Assembly (NCBI GenBank): GCA_022790905.1
Contig: JAAVYC010000078.1
Coordinates: forward strand, 1-15,868
Direction of reading: 5' to 3'
Length of the DNA: 15,868 nucleotides
Origin: Lachnospiraceae bacterium
GTDB taxonomy: Bacteria > Bacillota > Clostridia > Lachnospirales > Lachnospiraceae
Shown here one piece after another: positions 8,058 to 15,868 of the stretch (within the stretch, counting starts at the first letter, position 1; every line of letters starts with the position of its first letter). The notes under the pieces are model-generated. The model searched no databases. It was not told where the DNA came from and saw only the letters and a list, made by a program, of their open reading frames with translations. Position numbers and translations under genes: made by a program.

Positions 8058-9336
8058 AAAAATGACATTTCTCTATACCCTAACCACCGGAATCATCCTG
8101 ACTCTGGTGCTGCTTATCATTCTTTTCTATAACGAAAAACGAATCACCGTAAAAAATGAGGAGAGCTTTCAGACGAACATCTGGACTACGATATCCAAAC
8201 TGCAGACAGAGCGCAGCATCTCCCATAGCTGGCTGTCACAAATGGAATCGGAAAATGATTTGATTATCCACATCGAAGAAAATAATATTCCGCTTCTTTA
8301 CCGCGGTTCCTGGACACCTTCTACAGATCGCGATACTCTGATTCGACGCGCAAAAAAAACAGCGGAAAAAAACAGAATCGATACCTCTGTAAGACCCGTA
8401 TCTTCTGACACACAGCAATCAGAACTATTCCAAATTCAAGGAGAACACCACGACTCTTACCAGGGCGTTGTAATCAAATTTCCCACCTCTTTTGGATATC
8501 AAAGTCTGATACTTCTGCACTCTTTAGAACCTACGCAAAACACCTTAGTTTATCAAAGATTATTTTTCACTTTGTTAGACGTGCTCGGTATTTTCGCACT
8601 CTTTTTTGTCAGCTGGAATTTTGTCAAGAAAAGTCTGCGCCCTTTAGAGGAAACAAAAGAAAAGCAGGACGCCTTTTTTGCAGCGGCTTCTCATGAACTT
8701 CGTTCACCGATCACCGTAATTCAGGCGTCCGCAAACGCAATTTCTACAACTCCCACAAAAGCGCTGCATCTATCTGCAAATATCTTATCCGAGTGCAGAC
8801 GTCTCTCCAAGTTGGTGGAAGATATGCTGACTCTGACCTTATCCAATACCTCCGGTTGGTCTGCTAACTTGGCGCCATTGGACATGGACACTTTACTGCT
8901 CGATCTCTTTGAATCTTTTGAACCAATCTGCAAAGAAAAAGGACTCTCCTTATCTCTATCCATGACAGACGAACCTCTCCCGGTTATACTTGGCGATCGG
9001 GAACGGCTCATGCAGCTGCTCACAATTCTGCTTGATAACGCCGTCTCTCACTCCAATGCCGATACTAACAGCAACATTGTCATAGACACTGAGCGTTCTC
9101 ATCACACAATTTCGATTTTGATTATCGACCACGGAATCGGTATCCCAGATGAGAAAAAAACTCTTATCTTCGACCACTTTTATCGGGCTGATCCATCCAG
9201 AGGCAACAAATCCCACTTCGGCCTCGGACTCGGAATTGCCCTGGAACTGTCAAAATTGCACAGAGGAAATTTAACCGTATCAGATACAGAAGGCGGAGGC
9301 TGCACTTTCCGGTTAGCACTTCCTATTTCATTTTAA
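8038..9336 (+). CDS. Membrane sensor histidine kinase
   Basis: This 432-residue sensor kinase has two membrane helices (about 11-31 and 174-195) that flank an extracellular domain of about 140 residues with no recognised sensor signature. No obvious HAMP domain follows: only about 25 residues separate the second helix from the dimerisation/phosphoacceptor helix with His219 (SHELRSP). The ATPase domain has the N box (LLDNAVSH, Asn334), G1 box (DHGIG, 364-368), F-like segment (FDHFYRADPS) and G2 box (GLGLG, 395-399), so it should be active. The start at 8038 has GGAGG 6 nt upstream and lies within the end of the regulator gene. A Met at codon 9 (ATG at 8062) is a less likely start. The signal is unknown; it may be a ligand or state reported by the divergent operon's surface proteins. 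The 3' end overlaps the convergent Roco gene by 14 nt. Confidence 0.96.
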   Translation: MFHQFHKKMTFLYTLTTGIILTLVLLIILFYNEKRITVKNEESFQTNIWTTISKLQTERSISHSWLSQMESENDLIIHIEENNIPLLYRGSWTPSTDRDTLIRRAKKTAEKNRIDTSVRPVSSDTQQSELFQIQGEHHDSYQGVVIKFPTSFGYQSLILLHSLEPTQNTLVYQRLFFTLLDVLGIFALFFVSWNFVKKSLRPLEETKEKQDAFFAAASHELRSPITVIQASANAISTTPTKALHLSANILSECRRLSKLVEDMLTLTLSNTSGWSANLAPLDMDTLLLDLFESFEPICKEKGLSLSLSMTDEPLPVILGDRERLMQLLTILLDNAVSHSNADTNSNIVIDTERSHHTISILIIDHGIGIPDEKKTLIFDHFYRADPSRGNKSHFGLGLGIALELSKLHRGNLTVSDTEGGGCTFRLALPISF

Positions 9337-12300
9337 CAAGAAGATGTAGCAGATCCGTAAGCTTTCCATTTCTCTGCAATCTGGTACGTAGTATTTTCAT
9401 ATCCGTATAAGTGGTCAATTCTTCTTCCATACTCTCTAACGGATAAGGATAAGTAAAATTTTCTACAAATGTCTGGTAACGTCTGCAAAATCCAGGGAAA
9501 TCTGCACATTCTGCATAGACCACAAGATAATTGCAGATAAGTCCCCACGTATCATAACCATAAATCTTTTGGATATGGTTCCCAAGGTATTTCTTATCAA
9601 GACTCTTCAAATTCAATGCTTCTATGATTGCCGCCGGACGATGGTTTCTGTCTTTAATCAGCAAATCCAATTCTCCGGCCTGTTTTTCTCCCGGCGATTT
9701 TCCATTCAAAGTCTGATCCAACACCATATTTTTTCGCATTTCCAACAGATCGCGCAAATATGTATTTCTGTCGTTTTCCTTCCCTTTTTGCAAAAGCAGC
9801 GTATTCCCCTGCAGCATCGTACAGATGATTGTCAAGTCCTCCAAAAACTCGTTCTGGTTAAAACCGCGATCTTGCAGCATCTCGCGCAGCATCGGATATG
9901 TGACATCTCTGTGCTCTTGACAAATTCTCAGAATCCGTTCTATATCAAACGTATCTTCCACAAGTCCTAGAATTTTTTTAATCGAAATCCGTTCCCGAAA
10001 AGCCGAGGAGAAATATTCTGTTTCCCCGGAACTCAGACGGATGATAAGATCCTCATACTCTATTTCATCTTTCGATCCTCCCATTTTATAGACGATCATA
10101 TCCCTTGCCTCTAAATTCAAATCCTGGTTGATACGAAGTAAATTTCTCCTGATTTCCGCCAGATATTCTTTTGGCGGATTCACCGCGATATCCGAACTTT
10201 TAATGAAAATCTCGATCTTTTTATCATGCATTCTCACAAGCGCCGATACCCTGCCATCGAAAGAACTAAGAATCATGCCTGTCAGCCAAACCTTTTCCAT
10301 GGCAAGATCGTCCCGCATCTTAATCATCAGCTTGTGCAGTACATTATTCGGAAGATATTCATACTCCATAAAATATTCCAGACTTTCTTCCTCAAAAAAT
10401 TCTTCCACATCTCTATACTGATTTTTATCACACATCATCGGAATGAACTCTGTCTGTTCATCAATCTGATAGGAAATTTCAAACCTTCTCATGACCCCGA
10501 GAATATACGGCATTTCTTCGATATCGTATTGAATCTTTTCCACAGAACGAGGCGGATTTTTCAACAGTTCCACGATCTTATGGATCAGGATCATTCCGTT
10601 TTTCGCTTCATCTGACCCGTTAAACAAAATAATATAGATAGCATTCGTAATCCATTGCGGTTTCAATACCATATAAGCTCCCAGCAATTCATCTTTTTTC
10701 CTGTAATTGAAACTGACCCCTAAATCGTGAAACCAATCCAACAGCCAGTTCTGTATCCGCGTATTTTTTACTCCATTTTCCTCACAGATACTGCGATACT
10801 CTTTATCCTTAATATAGTTGCCCCGCATACCGCTTAAAATATTTTTTACTCTGCTCCAGGATACTGGAAACTCCATCGCATAGCTGTCAAACTCTTTTAC
10901 TGTCGACAAGATCTGCTCAGTCAACTCATGAAACTTCCTTTTCTCATCCTCCAATGCAGACATTTTCAATGTAGTGACAATCTGTGGATAGTCGTTCATC
11001 AGCAATCTCTCGTTTAGGCTTGCGGAAGGATTTTGATCCATCTTATTTAAAACGAGAATCACCGGACAGCCGTTTGCAAAACTCTTAATATTGTTAAGCC
11101 AATATTTCGCTCTCTCATCCTGCGTATTATCCCTGGAGTTTAGGACAATCACATACAGCGTTCTATCTGTGAGAAAAAAGCGATGCATAGAGTGCATAAT
11201 TTCCTGGCCTCCAAAATCCCAGATTTGCAGACATACTTCTTCCGACTCAATCTGGTAGTGTTCCTGTGAGATCTTAATGCCAGGCGTCGCCTGTTCACAA
11301 AACTGCGATATTTTCTCTCCTTGTTGTTTCATACGTTCTATGATATGACTCTTTCCGGCCTCCCCGTCCCCTAAAAACACAACCTTCGTCTCATTCAAAT
11401 GAATTTTTTCCTCCTCATAATAGGCATCGATCAATTCTCTCTTTTGCTCAAACAGACTGATCGGCTGACAGAGCAACTTCGTCTGATATAAACTCAATCC
11501 ATTCTCTGAATATTCTTCCTGTGTAGAGATCTCGCCAAATGTATTTGCAAACTCCACCGGAATCCGCTCTAAAGTCATTTTTCCCAAATCACATCTTGTC
11601 AAATTTGAAAATGGAGACAGTTTTGGAAATTTACGGATTTTTGTGTTTTTTATTGAGAACTTTTTCAAATTTTTAAGCTCTCCAAAACTGTCTGGCAATC
11701 TGGTAAGACTTGTTCCGTCTAGATAAAGTTTCTCCAGTTTTTTGAGATTTCCGATTTCTTCCGGCAATCGTTGGATTCCTTTCGTCCTTCCCAGATACAA
11801 TCCCTTTAATTCTGTAAATTCACAGATCCAATCCGGCAATTCCTGTAACTGCGTCTCCCAGATGGCGAGATGTTCCAATTTTTTTAACTTTTTTAACCCC
11901 TCTGGTAGGATAGATATCTCAGTTCTTCCCAGGTAAAGACTTCTAAGTTCCTCCAGTTCAAAGATTTCCTCCGGAATCTCTCTGATTTTTGTTTCATTCA
12001 TGCCCAGATATTGTAGTGATTTCAAATTGGCAATACTTTTTGGAAAACTGCTAATTCCGGTATCCATCAGATGCAGCTCCCTAAGATTACTCAATTTTCC
12101 AATCTCTTCCGGAAGCTCCGACAATTCCGCCTGATTCAAATTCAAATTCTCAAGATCTCGCAGATTCCCAATTTTTTCTAAAATATTTTCCGGATTGCAG
12201 CCGCGAAGTTCCAGAGAACGCAAATCTCTCATTTTTGTAATCTCATCAGGCAATTCTGCAAAATGATCCACAAAGAGACACCGCATCTGATCAGCATATT

Positions 12301-12538
12301 GATAAAACTCTTTCCAATCCCATTCTTTCTCTGTCTTTAAAAGAATCCGAATCCACTTTCCATCCTCCGAGTAAAAAAGATTTTTTTCTTCATTTTCCTC
12401 GTATAAAGGTGCAAGACTAATGGATTCACAGCTCTTTAATCTTTCATAAAAACTTTTATTTAACTCTATATGAGTACCTACAATCTTCTGACCGTACTCC
12501 TCCCAATTCTCGATATCATCATTGGTATAACGCAACAC
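9323..12538 (-). CDS. Roco-family protein: LRR - Roc GTPase - COR with unrecognised C-terminal region
   Basis: This 1071-residue protein has no signal peptide and should be cytoplasmic. After an N-terminal segment (1-105), about ten leucine-rich repeats, mostly 23 residues long (about 106-335, pattern LxxLxLxxTxIxxLPxxIxxLxx), form a likely ligand- or partner-binding solenoid. A Roc GTPase follows (about 383-545) with P-loop GDGEAGKS (390-397), G3 DFGGQE (441-446), G4 NKMD (498-501) and G5 SALE (527-530), all intact. A COR region, for dimerisation, spans about 555-825. Residues about 850-1071 are not part of the classical Roco core; 954-978 carries a pattern ELDLLI...IIEALNLK that recalls restriction-endonuclease-like folds (inference). 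The start is GTG at 12538 with AGGAGG 8 nt upstream; TTG next to it is an alternative. It stands alone between secA and the two-component genes. The domain order sensor, switch, possible effector suggests a conflict or stress role, but the function is not known. Confidence 0.9.
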   Translation of the reverse strand: MLRYTNDDIENWEEYGQKIVGTHIELNKSFYERLKSCESISLAPLYEENEEKNLFYSEDGKWIRILLKTEKEWDWKEFYQYADQMRCLFVDHFAELPDEITKMRDLRSLELRGCNPENILEKIGNLRDLENLNLNQAELSELPEEIGKLSNLRELHLMDTGISSFPKSIANLKSLQYLGMNETKIREIPEEIFELEELRSLYLGRTEISILPEGLKKLKKLEHLAIWETQLQELPDWICEFTELKGLYLGRTKGIQRLPEEIGNLKKLEKLYLDGTSLTRLPDSFGELKNLKKFSIKNTKIRKFPKLSPFSNLTRCDLGKMTLERIPVEFANTFGEISTQEEYSENGLSLYQTKLLCQPISLFEQKRELIDAYYEEEKIHLNETKVVFLGDGEAGKSHIIERMKQQGEKISQFCEQATPGIKISQEHYQIESEEVCLQIWDFGGQEIMHSMHRFFLTDRTLYVIVLNSRDNTQDERAKYWLNNIKSFANGCPVILVLNKMDQNPSASLNERLLMNDYPQIVTTLKMSALEDEKRKFHELTEQILSTVKEFDSYAMEFPVSWSRVKNILSGMRGNYIKDKEYRSICEENGVKNTRIQNWLLDWFHDLGVSFNYRKKDELLGAYMVLKPQWITNAIYIILFNGSDEAKNGMILIHKIVELLKNPPRSVEKIQYDIEEMPYILGVMRRFEISYQIDEQTEFIPMMCDKNQYRDVEEFFEEESLEYFMEYEYLPNNVLHKLMIKMRDDLAMEKVWLTGMILSSFDGRVSALVRMHDKKIEIFIKSSDIAVNPPKEYLAEIRRNLLRINQDLNLEARDMIVYKMGGSKDEIEYEDLIIRLSSGETEYFSSAFRERISIKKILGLVEDTFDIERILRICQEHRDVTYPMLREMLQDRGFNQNEFLEDLTIICTMLQGNTLLLQKGKENDRNTYLRDLLEMRKNMVLDQTLNGKSPGEKQAGELDLLIKDRNHRPAAIIEALNLKSLDKKYLGNHIQKIYGYDTWGLICNYLVVYAECADFPGFCRRYQTFVENFTYPYPLESMEEELTTYTDMKILRTRLQRNGKLTDLLHLLVKMK

Positions 12539-12570
12539 CCTTTTTCCCTCCTATCTTCATTCATCCGCAG

Positions 12571-12632
12571 GAACAAAAATACGCTTCACGCACTCTCGCG
12601 TTCTGATTTTTATGCAAGCGCAACTTTTGTTC
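12571..12632 (-). repeat. Imperfect long inverted repeat in the Roco gene leader
   Basis: The arms GAACAAAAATACGCTT (12571-12586) and AAGCGCAACTTTTGTTC (12616-12632) are inverted copies: eight outer and five inner bases pair, with a short mismatched middle. The 29-nt loop contains a smaller hairpin, ACGC/GCGT (12588-12601). It lies 32 nt upstream of the Roco GTG start. It could be an operator or a structured mRNA leader; no T-run follows, so it is not a terminator. I could not place a convincing promoter for the gene in this region. Confidence 0.45.
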
Positions 12633-12658
12633 CGCGCGCATAGCTGCGCATCTCATTA

Positions 12659-12700
12659 TTTCTCATATAGGAAATCCAAAGGAATTTCCTATATGAGAAA
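12659..12700. repeat. Perfect 17-bp inverted repeat between secA and Roco gene
   Basis: Left arm 12659-12675 (TTTCTCATATAGGAAAT) and right arm 12684-12700 are exact reverse complements with an 8-nt spacer. Neither strand has a T-run after the stem, so it is not a simple terminator. It directly abuts the secA terminator and lies about 120 nt upstream of the Roco start. It may be a protein-binding site, a processing or attenuation hairpin, or a remnant of a small mobile element. Confidence 0.7.
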
Positions 12701-12731
12701 AAAGGAGATGACACATTGTACATCTCCTTTT
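12695..12731 (-). terminator. secA rho-independent terminator
   Basis: On the minus strand an 11-bp stem (AAAAGGAGATG at 12731-12721 with its complement at 12710-12700), a 10-nt loop and a run of six T follow the secA stop codon by about 7 nt. It should end the secA transcript and insulate the downstream Roco gene. Confidence 0.85.
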
Positions 12732-12738
12732 CCAAACT

Positions 12739-15306
12739 CTATTTTCTTCCACAACACTGTTTATACTTTTTGCCGCTTCCGCATGGACATGGATCATTCG
12801 GATAGACCTTTGCGAACTCCCTACGCTTTGGAGCAGCCGGGGCAGACGCATCCTTGTTGGTTCCCGTTACCTTTGCAACCTGTTCTCTCTCCACCTTCTG
12901 TTCAATCTGAACATGGAATAAAAGCCGCACAGTGTCTTCCTGGATATTTGCCGTCATATCGTCGAACATATCAAATCCGCTCATCTTATATTCCACCAGA
13001 GGATCCTTTTGTCCATATGCCTGAAGGCCGATTCCCTGACGGAGCTGATCCATATCATCGATGTGATCCATCCATTTTCGGTCAATCACTTTCAATAAAA
13101 TGACGCGTTCTAATTCGCGCAGCGCTTCCGGTTCCGGAAAATCTGCTTCTTTCGCCTCGTACAATTTCACAGCCTGCTCTTTCAACATATGCTTGAGCTG
13201 TTTTACATCCTGGAACTCTTCGACCGTCTCCTTCGTCACCGCTTTTACCGGTATGGTCGGCAACAATAATTCATTCAAGCCCGATAAATCCCATTCTTCT
13301 TTCGCTATATCAGGAGAAATACAGGTATCAATTGTATTTTCCACGCGGTCTGTAATCATCTTATAAATCGCATCGCGCATACTCTCTCCATCTAAAACCC
13401 GACGACGTTCTGCATATATGATCTCTCTTTGATCATTCATGACCTGGTCATACTCCAGCAAATTCTTACGAATTCCAAAGTTATTTCCCTCAATCTTCAT
13501 CTGCGCCTTTTCAATGGCATTCGTCAGCATCTTATGCTGAATCTGTTCATTTTCCGGTACACCAAGTGCATTGAAGATCTCCATCAGCTTTTCGGAGCCA
13601 AACAGACGCATCAAATCATCTTCTAAAGAGATAAAAAATTGCGATTCTCCCGGATCTCCCTGACGTCCTGAACGACCGCGCAACTGGTTATCAATACGTC
13701 TGGATTCATGGCGTTCTGTACCGACAATCTTCAAGCCCCCTGCCGCTCTCGCCTCGTCGTCTAACTTGATGTCCGTACCACGTCCCGCCATATTTGTTGC
13801 GATCGTGACTGCTCCGTGCAGACCGGCATCCGCTACAATCTCTGCTTCCATCTCATGAAACTTTGCATTCAATACTTTATGCTGAATCCCTGCTTTTCTC
13901 AAAAGCTTACTGATCTCTTCCGAAGTCTCAATCGTAATCGTACCCACGAGAACAGGCTGACCTTTTTTATGTGCCTCGACGACTTCTTCCACTACAGCGT
14001 GGTACTTTTCCTTTTTCGTCTTATACACAGCATCCTGCAAATCCTCGCGGATAACCGGCATATTGGTTGGAATTTCAATCACATCCATCCCATAAATATC
14101 GCGAAATTCCTTCTCCTCTGTCAAAGCCGTACCCGTCATACCTGCCTTCTTTTCATATTTATTAAAAAAGTTCTGGAATGTAATTGTCGCTAACGTCTTG
14201 CTCTCCCGCTTTACTTTTACATGTTCTTTCGCCTCAATCGCCTGGTGAAGACCATCGGAATAACGGCGTCCTGGCATAATACGTCCGGTAAACTCATCGA
14301 CAATCAATACTTTGTCATCTTGCACTACATAGTCCTGATCCCGGAACATCAGATTGTGAGCGCGAAGTGCCAGAATAATATTGTGCTGAATCTCAAGGTT
14401 CTCCGGATCTGCAAGATTTTCAATCTTAAAAAAGCGCTCCACTTTTCTGACACCTTCCTGTGTCAAATTGACTACCTTGTCCTTCTCATTGACAACAAAA
14501 TCCCCTGTCTCTTCCACCTCAATTCCCATAATGGCATCCATCTTGGAGAATTCTTTGCTCTCTTCTCCTTTGGACAGCTGTCTTGCGAGTGTATCGCACG
14601 CTTCATAGAGGCTCGTCGATTTTCCACTCTGTCCCGATATAATCAACGGCGTTCTCGCCTCATCAATCAATACAGAATCGACCTCGTCGATAATCGCATA
14701 GTGCAGTCCTCGCTGTACCAGTTGTTCCTTATAAATCACCATATTATCTCTTAGATAATCAAATCCCAGTTCATTATTCGTAATATAGGTAATGTCGCAG
14801 TCATATGCCGTCTTGCGCTCATCACTGTCCATACTATTCAGTACGACCCCAACGCTCAATCCGAGAAATTCATGTACTTTTCCCATCCACTCGGCATCAC
14901 GTTTTGCCAGATAGTCATTGACCGTGACAATATGGACTCCTTTTTCCTCCAATGCATTCAGGTAAGCCGGCAGTGTAGCAACCAACGTCTTTCCTTCACC
15001 AGTCTTCATCTCGGAGATACGTCCCTGATGTAAAACCACACCTCCCACCAATTGCACACGATAGTGTTCCATGCCAAGTGTACGGCGCGCCGCTTCTCTC
15101 ACCACGGCAAATGCCTCAGGTAATAATTCATCGAGCGTCTCGCCATCTTTTAAACGACCTTTAAATTCTCTCGTTTTTTCTCTTAACTCTTCATCGGACA
15201 GTTCCATCATCGCATCTCTCAATGCCTCTATTTTATCCACAATCGGGTATACTATTTTAAGTTCTCTTTCACTATGAGTACCAAATATTCTTTCCGTTAA
15301 TTTCAT
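12739..15306 (-). CDS. secA: Preprotein translocase ATPase SecA
   Basis: SecA is the essential motor that binds preproteins and drives them through the SecYEG channel by ATP hydrolysis. This 855-residue copy is complete: Walker A MKTGEGKT (100-107), Walker B DEVD (207-210), the segment NELGFDYLRDNM, motif VI region RGRSGRQGDPG, the helical scaffold and wing regions, and a C-terminal Cys-rich zinc motif CPCGSGKKYKQCC (Cys840, 842, 851, 852) of the SecB/ribosome-binding type. The ATG at 15306 has an AGGAG site 7-8 nt upstream. It appears monocistronic: its own promoter lies at 15373-15401 and its own terminator at 12695-12731. This is a housekeeping gene and anchors the region as chromosomal. 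The two-SecA possibility (SecA2) is unlikely, given the full length and the zinc motif. Confidence 0.98.
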   Translation of the reverse strand: MKLTERIFGTHSERELKIVYPIVDKIEALRDAMMELSDEELREKTREFKGRLKDGETLDELLPEAFAVVREAARRTLGMEHYRVQLVGGVVLHQGRISEMKTGEGKTLVATLPAYLNALEEKGVHIVTVNDYLAKRDAEWMGKVHEFLGLSVGVVLNSMDSDERKTAYDCDITYITNNELGFDYLRDNMVIYKEQLVQRGLHYAIIDEVDSVLIDEARTPLIISGQSGKSTSLYEACDTLARQLSKGEESKEFSKMDAIMGIEVEETGDFVVNEKDKVVNLTQEGVRKVERFFKIENLADPENLEIQHNIILALRAHNLMFRDQDYVVQDDKVLIVDEFTGRIMPGRRYSDGLHQAIEAKEHVKVKRESKTLATITFQNFFNKYEKKAGMTGTALTEEKEFRDIYGMDVIEIPTNMPVIREDLQDAVYKTKKEKYHAVVEEVVEAHKKGQPVLVGTITIETSEEISKLLRKAGIQHKVLNAKFHEMEAEIVADAGLHGAVTIATNMAGRGTDIKLDDEARAAGGLKIVGTERHESRRIDNQLRGRSGRQGDPGESQFFISLEDDLMRLFGSEKLMEIFNALGVPENEQIQHKMLTNAIEKAQMKIEGNNFGIRKNLLEYDQVMNDQREIIYAERRRVLDGESMRDAIYKMITDRVENTIDTCISPDIAKEEWDLSGLNELLLPTIPVKAVTKETVEEFQDVKQLKHMLKEQAVKLYEAKEADFPEPEALRELERVILLKVIDRKWMDHIDDMDQLRQGIGLQAYGQKDPLVEYKMSGFDMFDDMTANIQEDTVRLLFHVQIEQKVEREQVAKVTGTNKDASAPAAPKRREFAKVYPNDPCPCGSGKKYKQCCGRK

Positions 15307-15332
15307 TTCAATCTCCTATTATTTTACTGCCT

Positions 15333-15350
15333 CATCAGGTTAGCCTGACG
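15333..15350 (-). promoter_or_regulatory. Small hairpin in secA leader
   Basis: A 7-bp stem (CGTCAGG with CCTGATG, including one G-T pair) and a 4-nt CTAA loop lies in the transcribed leader between the predicted secA promoter and its ribosome site. There is no T-run. It may affect mRNA stability or translation; a regulatory role is not shown. Confidence 0.35.
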
Positions 15351-15372
15351 GCTCTGTCTACACATTATGACT

Positions 15373-15401
15373 ATTCTAGCATGAATCATAACACGAAACA
15401 A
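15373..15401 (-). promoter_or_regulatory. secA: secA promoter
   Basis: On the minus strand, -35 TTGTTT (15401-15396) and -10 TAGAAT (15378-15373) are separated by exactly 17 bp, and a TG one base before the -10 gives an extended -10 element. The start would fall near 15366, leaving a leader of about 60 nt. The rest of the 209-nt gap between secA and the TSCPD gene shows no convincing plus-strand promoter; the best AT-rich candidate near 15473 (TATATA) is weak. Confidence 0.6.
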
Positions 15402-15515
15402 TATCCCGATATGAACGATTTATTAAATTTTTGTAAATATGCACACGCTTTTAAACGATTATGGTGTGATCTCTATATAGCTCGCAACACACATTTTGCA
15501 AAGGAGGAATTTACA

Positions 15516-15770
15516 ATGTATATTTATAAAACGAAAGGAACCTGTTCGAAACAAATTGATATTGAACTCGATGGAAACGTTGTAAAATATGTGAAATTTT
15601 ATGGCGGATGCCATGGTAACTTACAGGCAATCCCAAAATTAGTAGAGGGTCTCACGATTGAGGAAGTGGAGAAAAAACTCAGCGGTATCTCCTGCAATGG
15701 ACGTCCAACCTCCTGCGGGGATCAACTTGCTAAGGCTTGTCGGGAAGCTTACGAATCAAATTTAAAATAA
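15516..15770 (+). CDS. TIGR03905-like TSCPD domain small protein
   Basis: This 84-residue protein belongs to the small TSCPD-domain family, related to the C-terminal cysteine-rich part of some vitamin-B12-dependent ribonucleotide reductases. Its own biochemical role is not established. The start at 15516 is chosen because AAGGAGG (15501-15507) lies 8 nt upstream and the product aligns with family length; the frame is open further upstream to an ATG at 15381, but that extension lacks a ribosome site and family similarity. Five cysteines are present (10, 32, 60, 67, 75), with the conserved FxGGCHGNLQ segment near 28-37. The name-giving TSCPD motif reads TSCGD here, a Pro-to-Gly change. It could bind metal or an iron-sulfur cluster (inference). 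It is divergent from secA. Confidence 0.88.
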   Translation: MYIYKTKGTCSKQIDIELDGNVVKYVKFYGGCHGNLQAIPKLVEGLTIEEVEKKLSGISCNGRPTSCGDQLAKACREAYESNLK

Positions 15771-15849
15771 CTTTTTTTCGTCAATTGTTTGTTTTATTTG
15801 TAAATTTCAGATAATTTATATTTAATTTAATAATTTTTTTATTTTCTTG

Positions 15850-15855
15850 TTGACA
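15850..15855 (+). promoter_or_regulatory. Possible -35 box of the next gene
   Basis: A consensus TTGACA sits at the end of a very AT-rich stretch (15771-15868) after the TSCPD gene. The matching -10 would fall just outside the window, so this cannot be confirmed. No clear terminator stem for the TSCPD gene is visible in the stretch, only a T-run at 15772-15778. Confidence 0.35.
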
Positions 15856-15868
15856 AACTATTTTTTAT

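Noticed and set aside
9509..9706. Calling the Roco C-terminus a definite PD-(D/E)xK nuclease
   Set aside because: The Lys is not at the canonical spacing after the Glu, so the pattern is suggestive only and was kept as a hypothesis.
12659..12700. Terminator reading of the 17-bp inverted repeat
   Set aside because: Neither strand has a T-run after the stem; the secA terminator is the neighbouring hairpin at 12695-12731.
13816..14754. Plus-strand open frames of 125 and 177 codons within secA
   Set aside because: They are antisense to strongly conserved SecA coding sequence, have no ribosome sites and resemble no known protein.
15381..15515. Longer N-terminus for the TSCPD protein starting at 15381
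   Set aside because: There is no ribosome site there, the extension does not resemble the family, and a strong AAGGAGG sits before 15516. The extension also covers the secA promoter.
1..15868. CRISPR array, tRNA/rRNA genes, insertion sequence or prophage
   Set aside because: No regularly spaced repeats, RNA-gene signatures, transposase or phage genes are visible on either strand.

Overview
The window reads as chromosomal DNA of a low-to-moderate GC Gram-positive anaerobe, most likely a clostridial species of the Lachnospiraceae type. The grounds are strong AGGAGG-like ribosome sites, frequent GTG/TAG usage, an 855-residue SecA with a C-terminal zinc motif, a TIGR03905-like TSCPD protein, and a lipoprotein-anchored sugar-type ABC operon with its own OmpR-type two-component system. 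The taxon is inferred from gene content; no rRNA or other marker is present.

Layout. (1) Positions 2-754 (+): the 3' part of a HAD-IIA (NagD-like) phosphatase, cut by the window edge, followed by a strong bidirectional terminator (787-828). (2) Positions 880-7196 (-): a tight five-gene operon, transcribed in the order lipoprotein solute-binding protein with a large N-terminal extra domain, MalF-like permease, MalG-like permease, HlyD/MFP-type membrane fusion protein, and a membrane protein with a MacB-like extracytoplasmic domain. No ATPase gene is present. (3) Positions 7365-9336 (+): a divergent OmpR-type response regulator and histidine kinase. The 168-bp gap between them carries two mirror-image operator/promoter modules with 11-bp-spaced half-sites, so the two-component system probably drives both itself and the operon. 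(4) Positions 9323-12538 (-): a 1071-residue LRR-Roc-COR (Roco) GTPase with an unrecognised C-terminal region resembling a restriction-endonuclease-like fold. It is convergent with and overlaps the kinase gene by 14 nt. (5) Positions 12539-12738: secA terminator, a separate perfect 17-bp inverted repeat and a structured Roco leader. (6) Positions 12739-15306 (-): secA, with a recognisable promoter. (7) Positions 15516-15770 (+): an 84-residue TSCPD protein, then an AT-rich tail with a possible -35 box for the next gene.

Two regions deserve attention as possibly undescribed systems. The first is the regulated operon that joins a sugar-importer-like binding protein and permease pair to export-type HlyD and MacB-like proteins without any ATPase. 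The second is the stand-alone Roco protein, whose sensor (LRR), switch (Roc-COR) and putative effector (C-terminus) layout resembles bacterial STAND/NLR-like conflict proteins.
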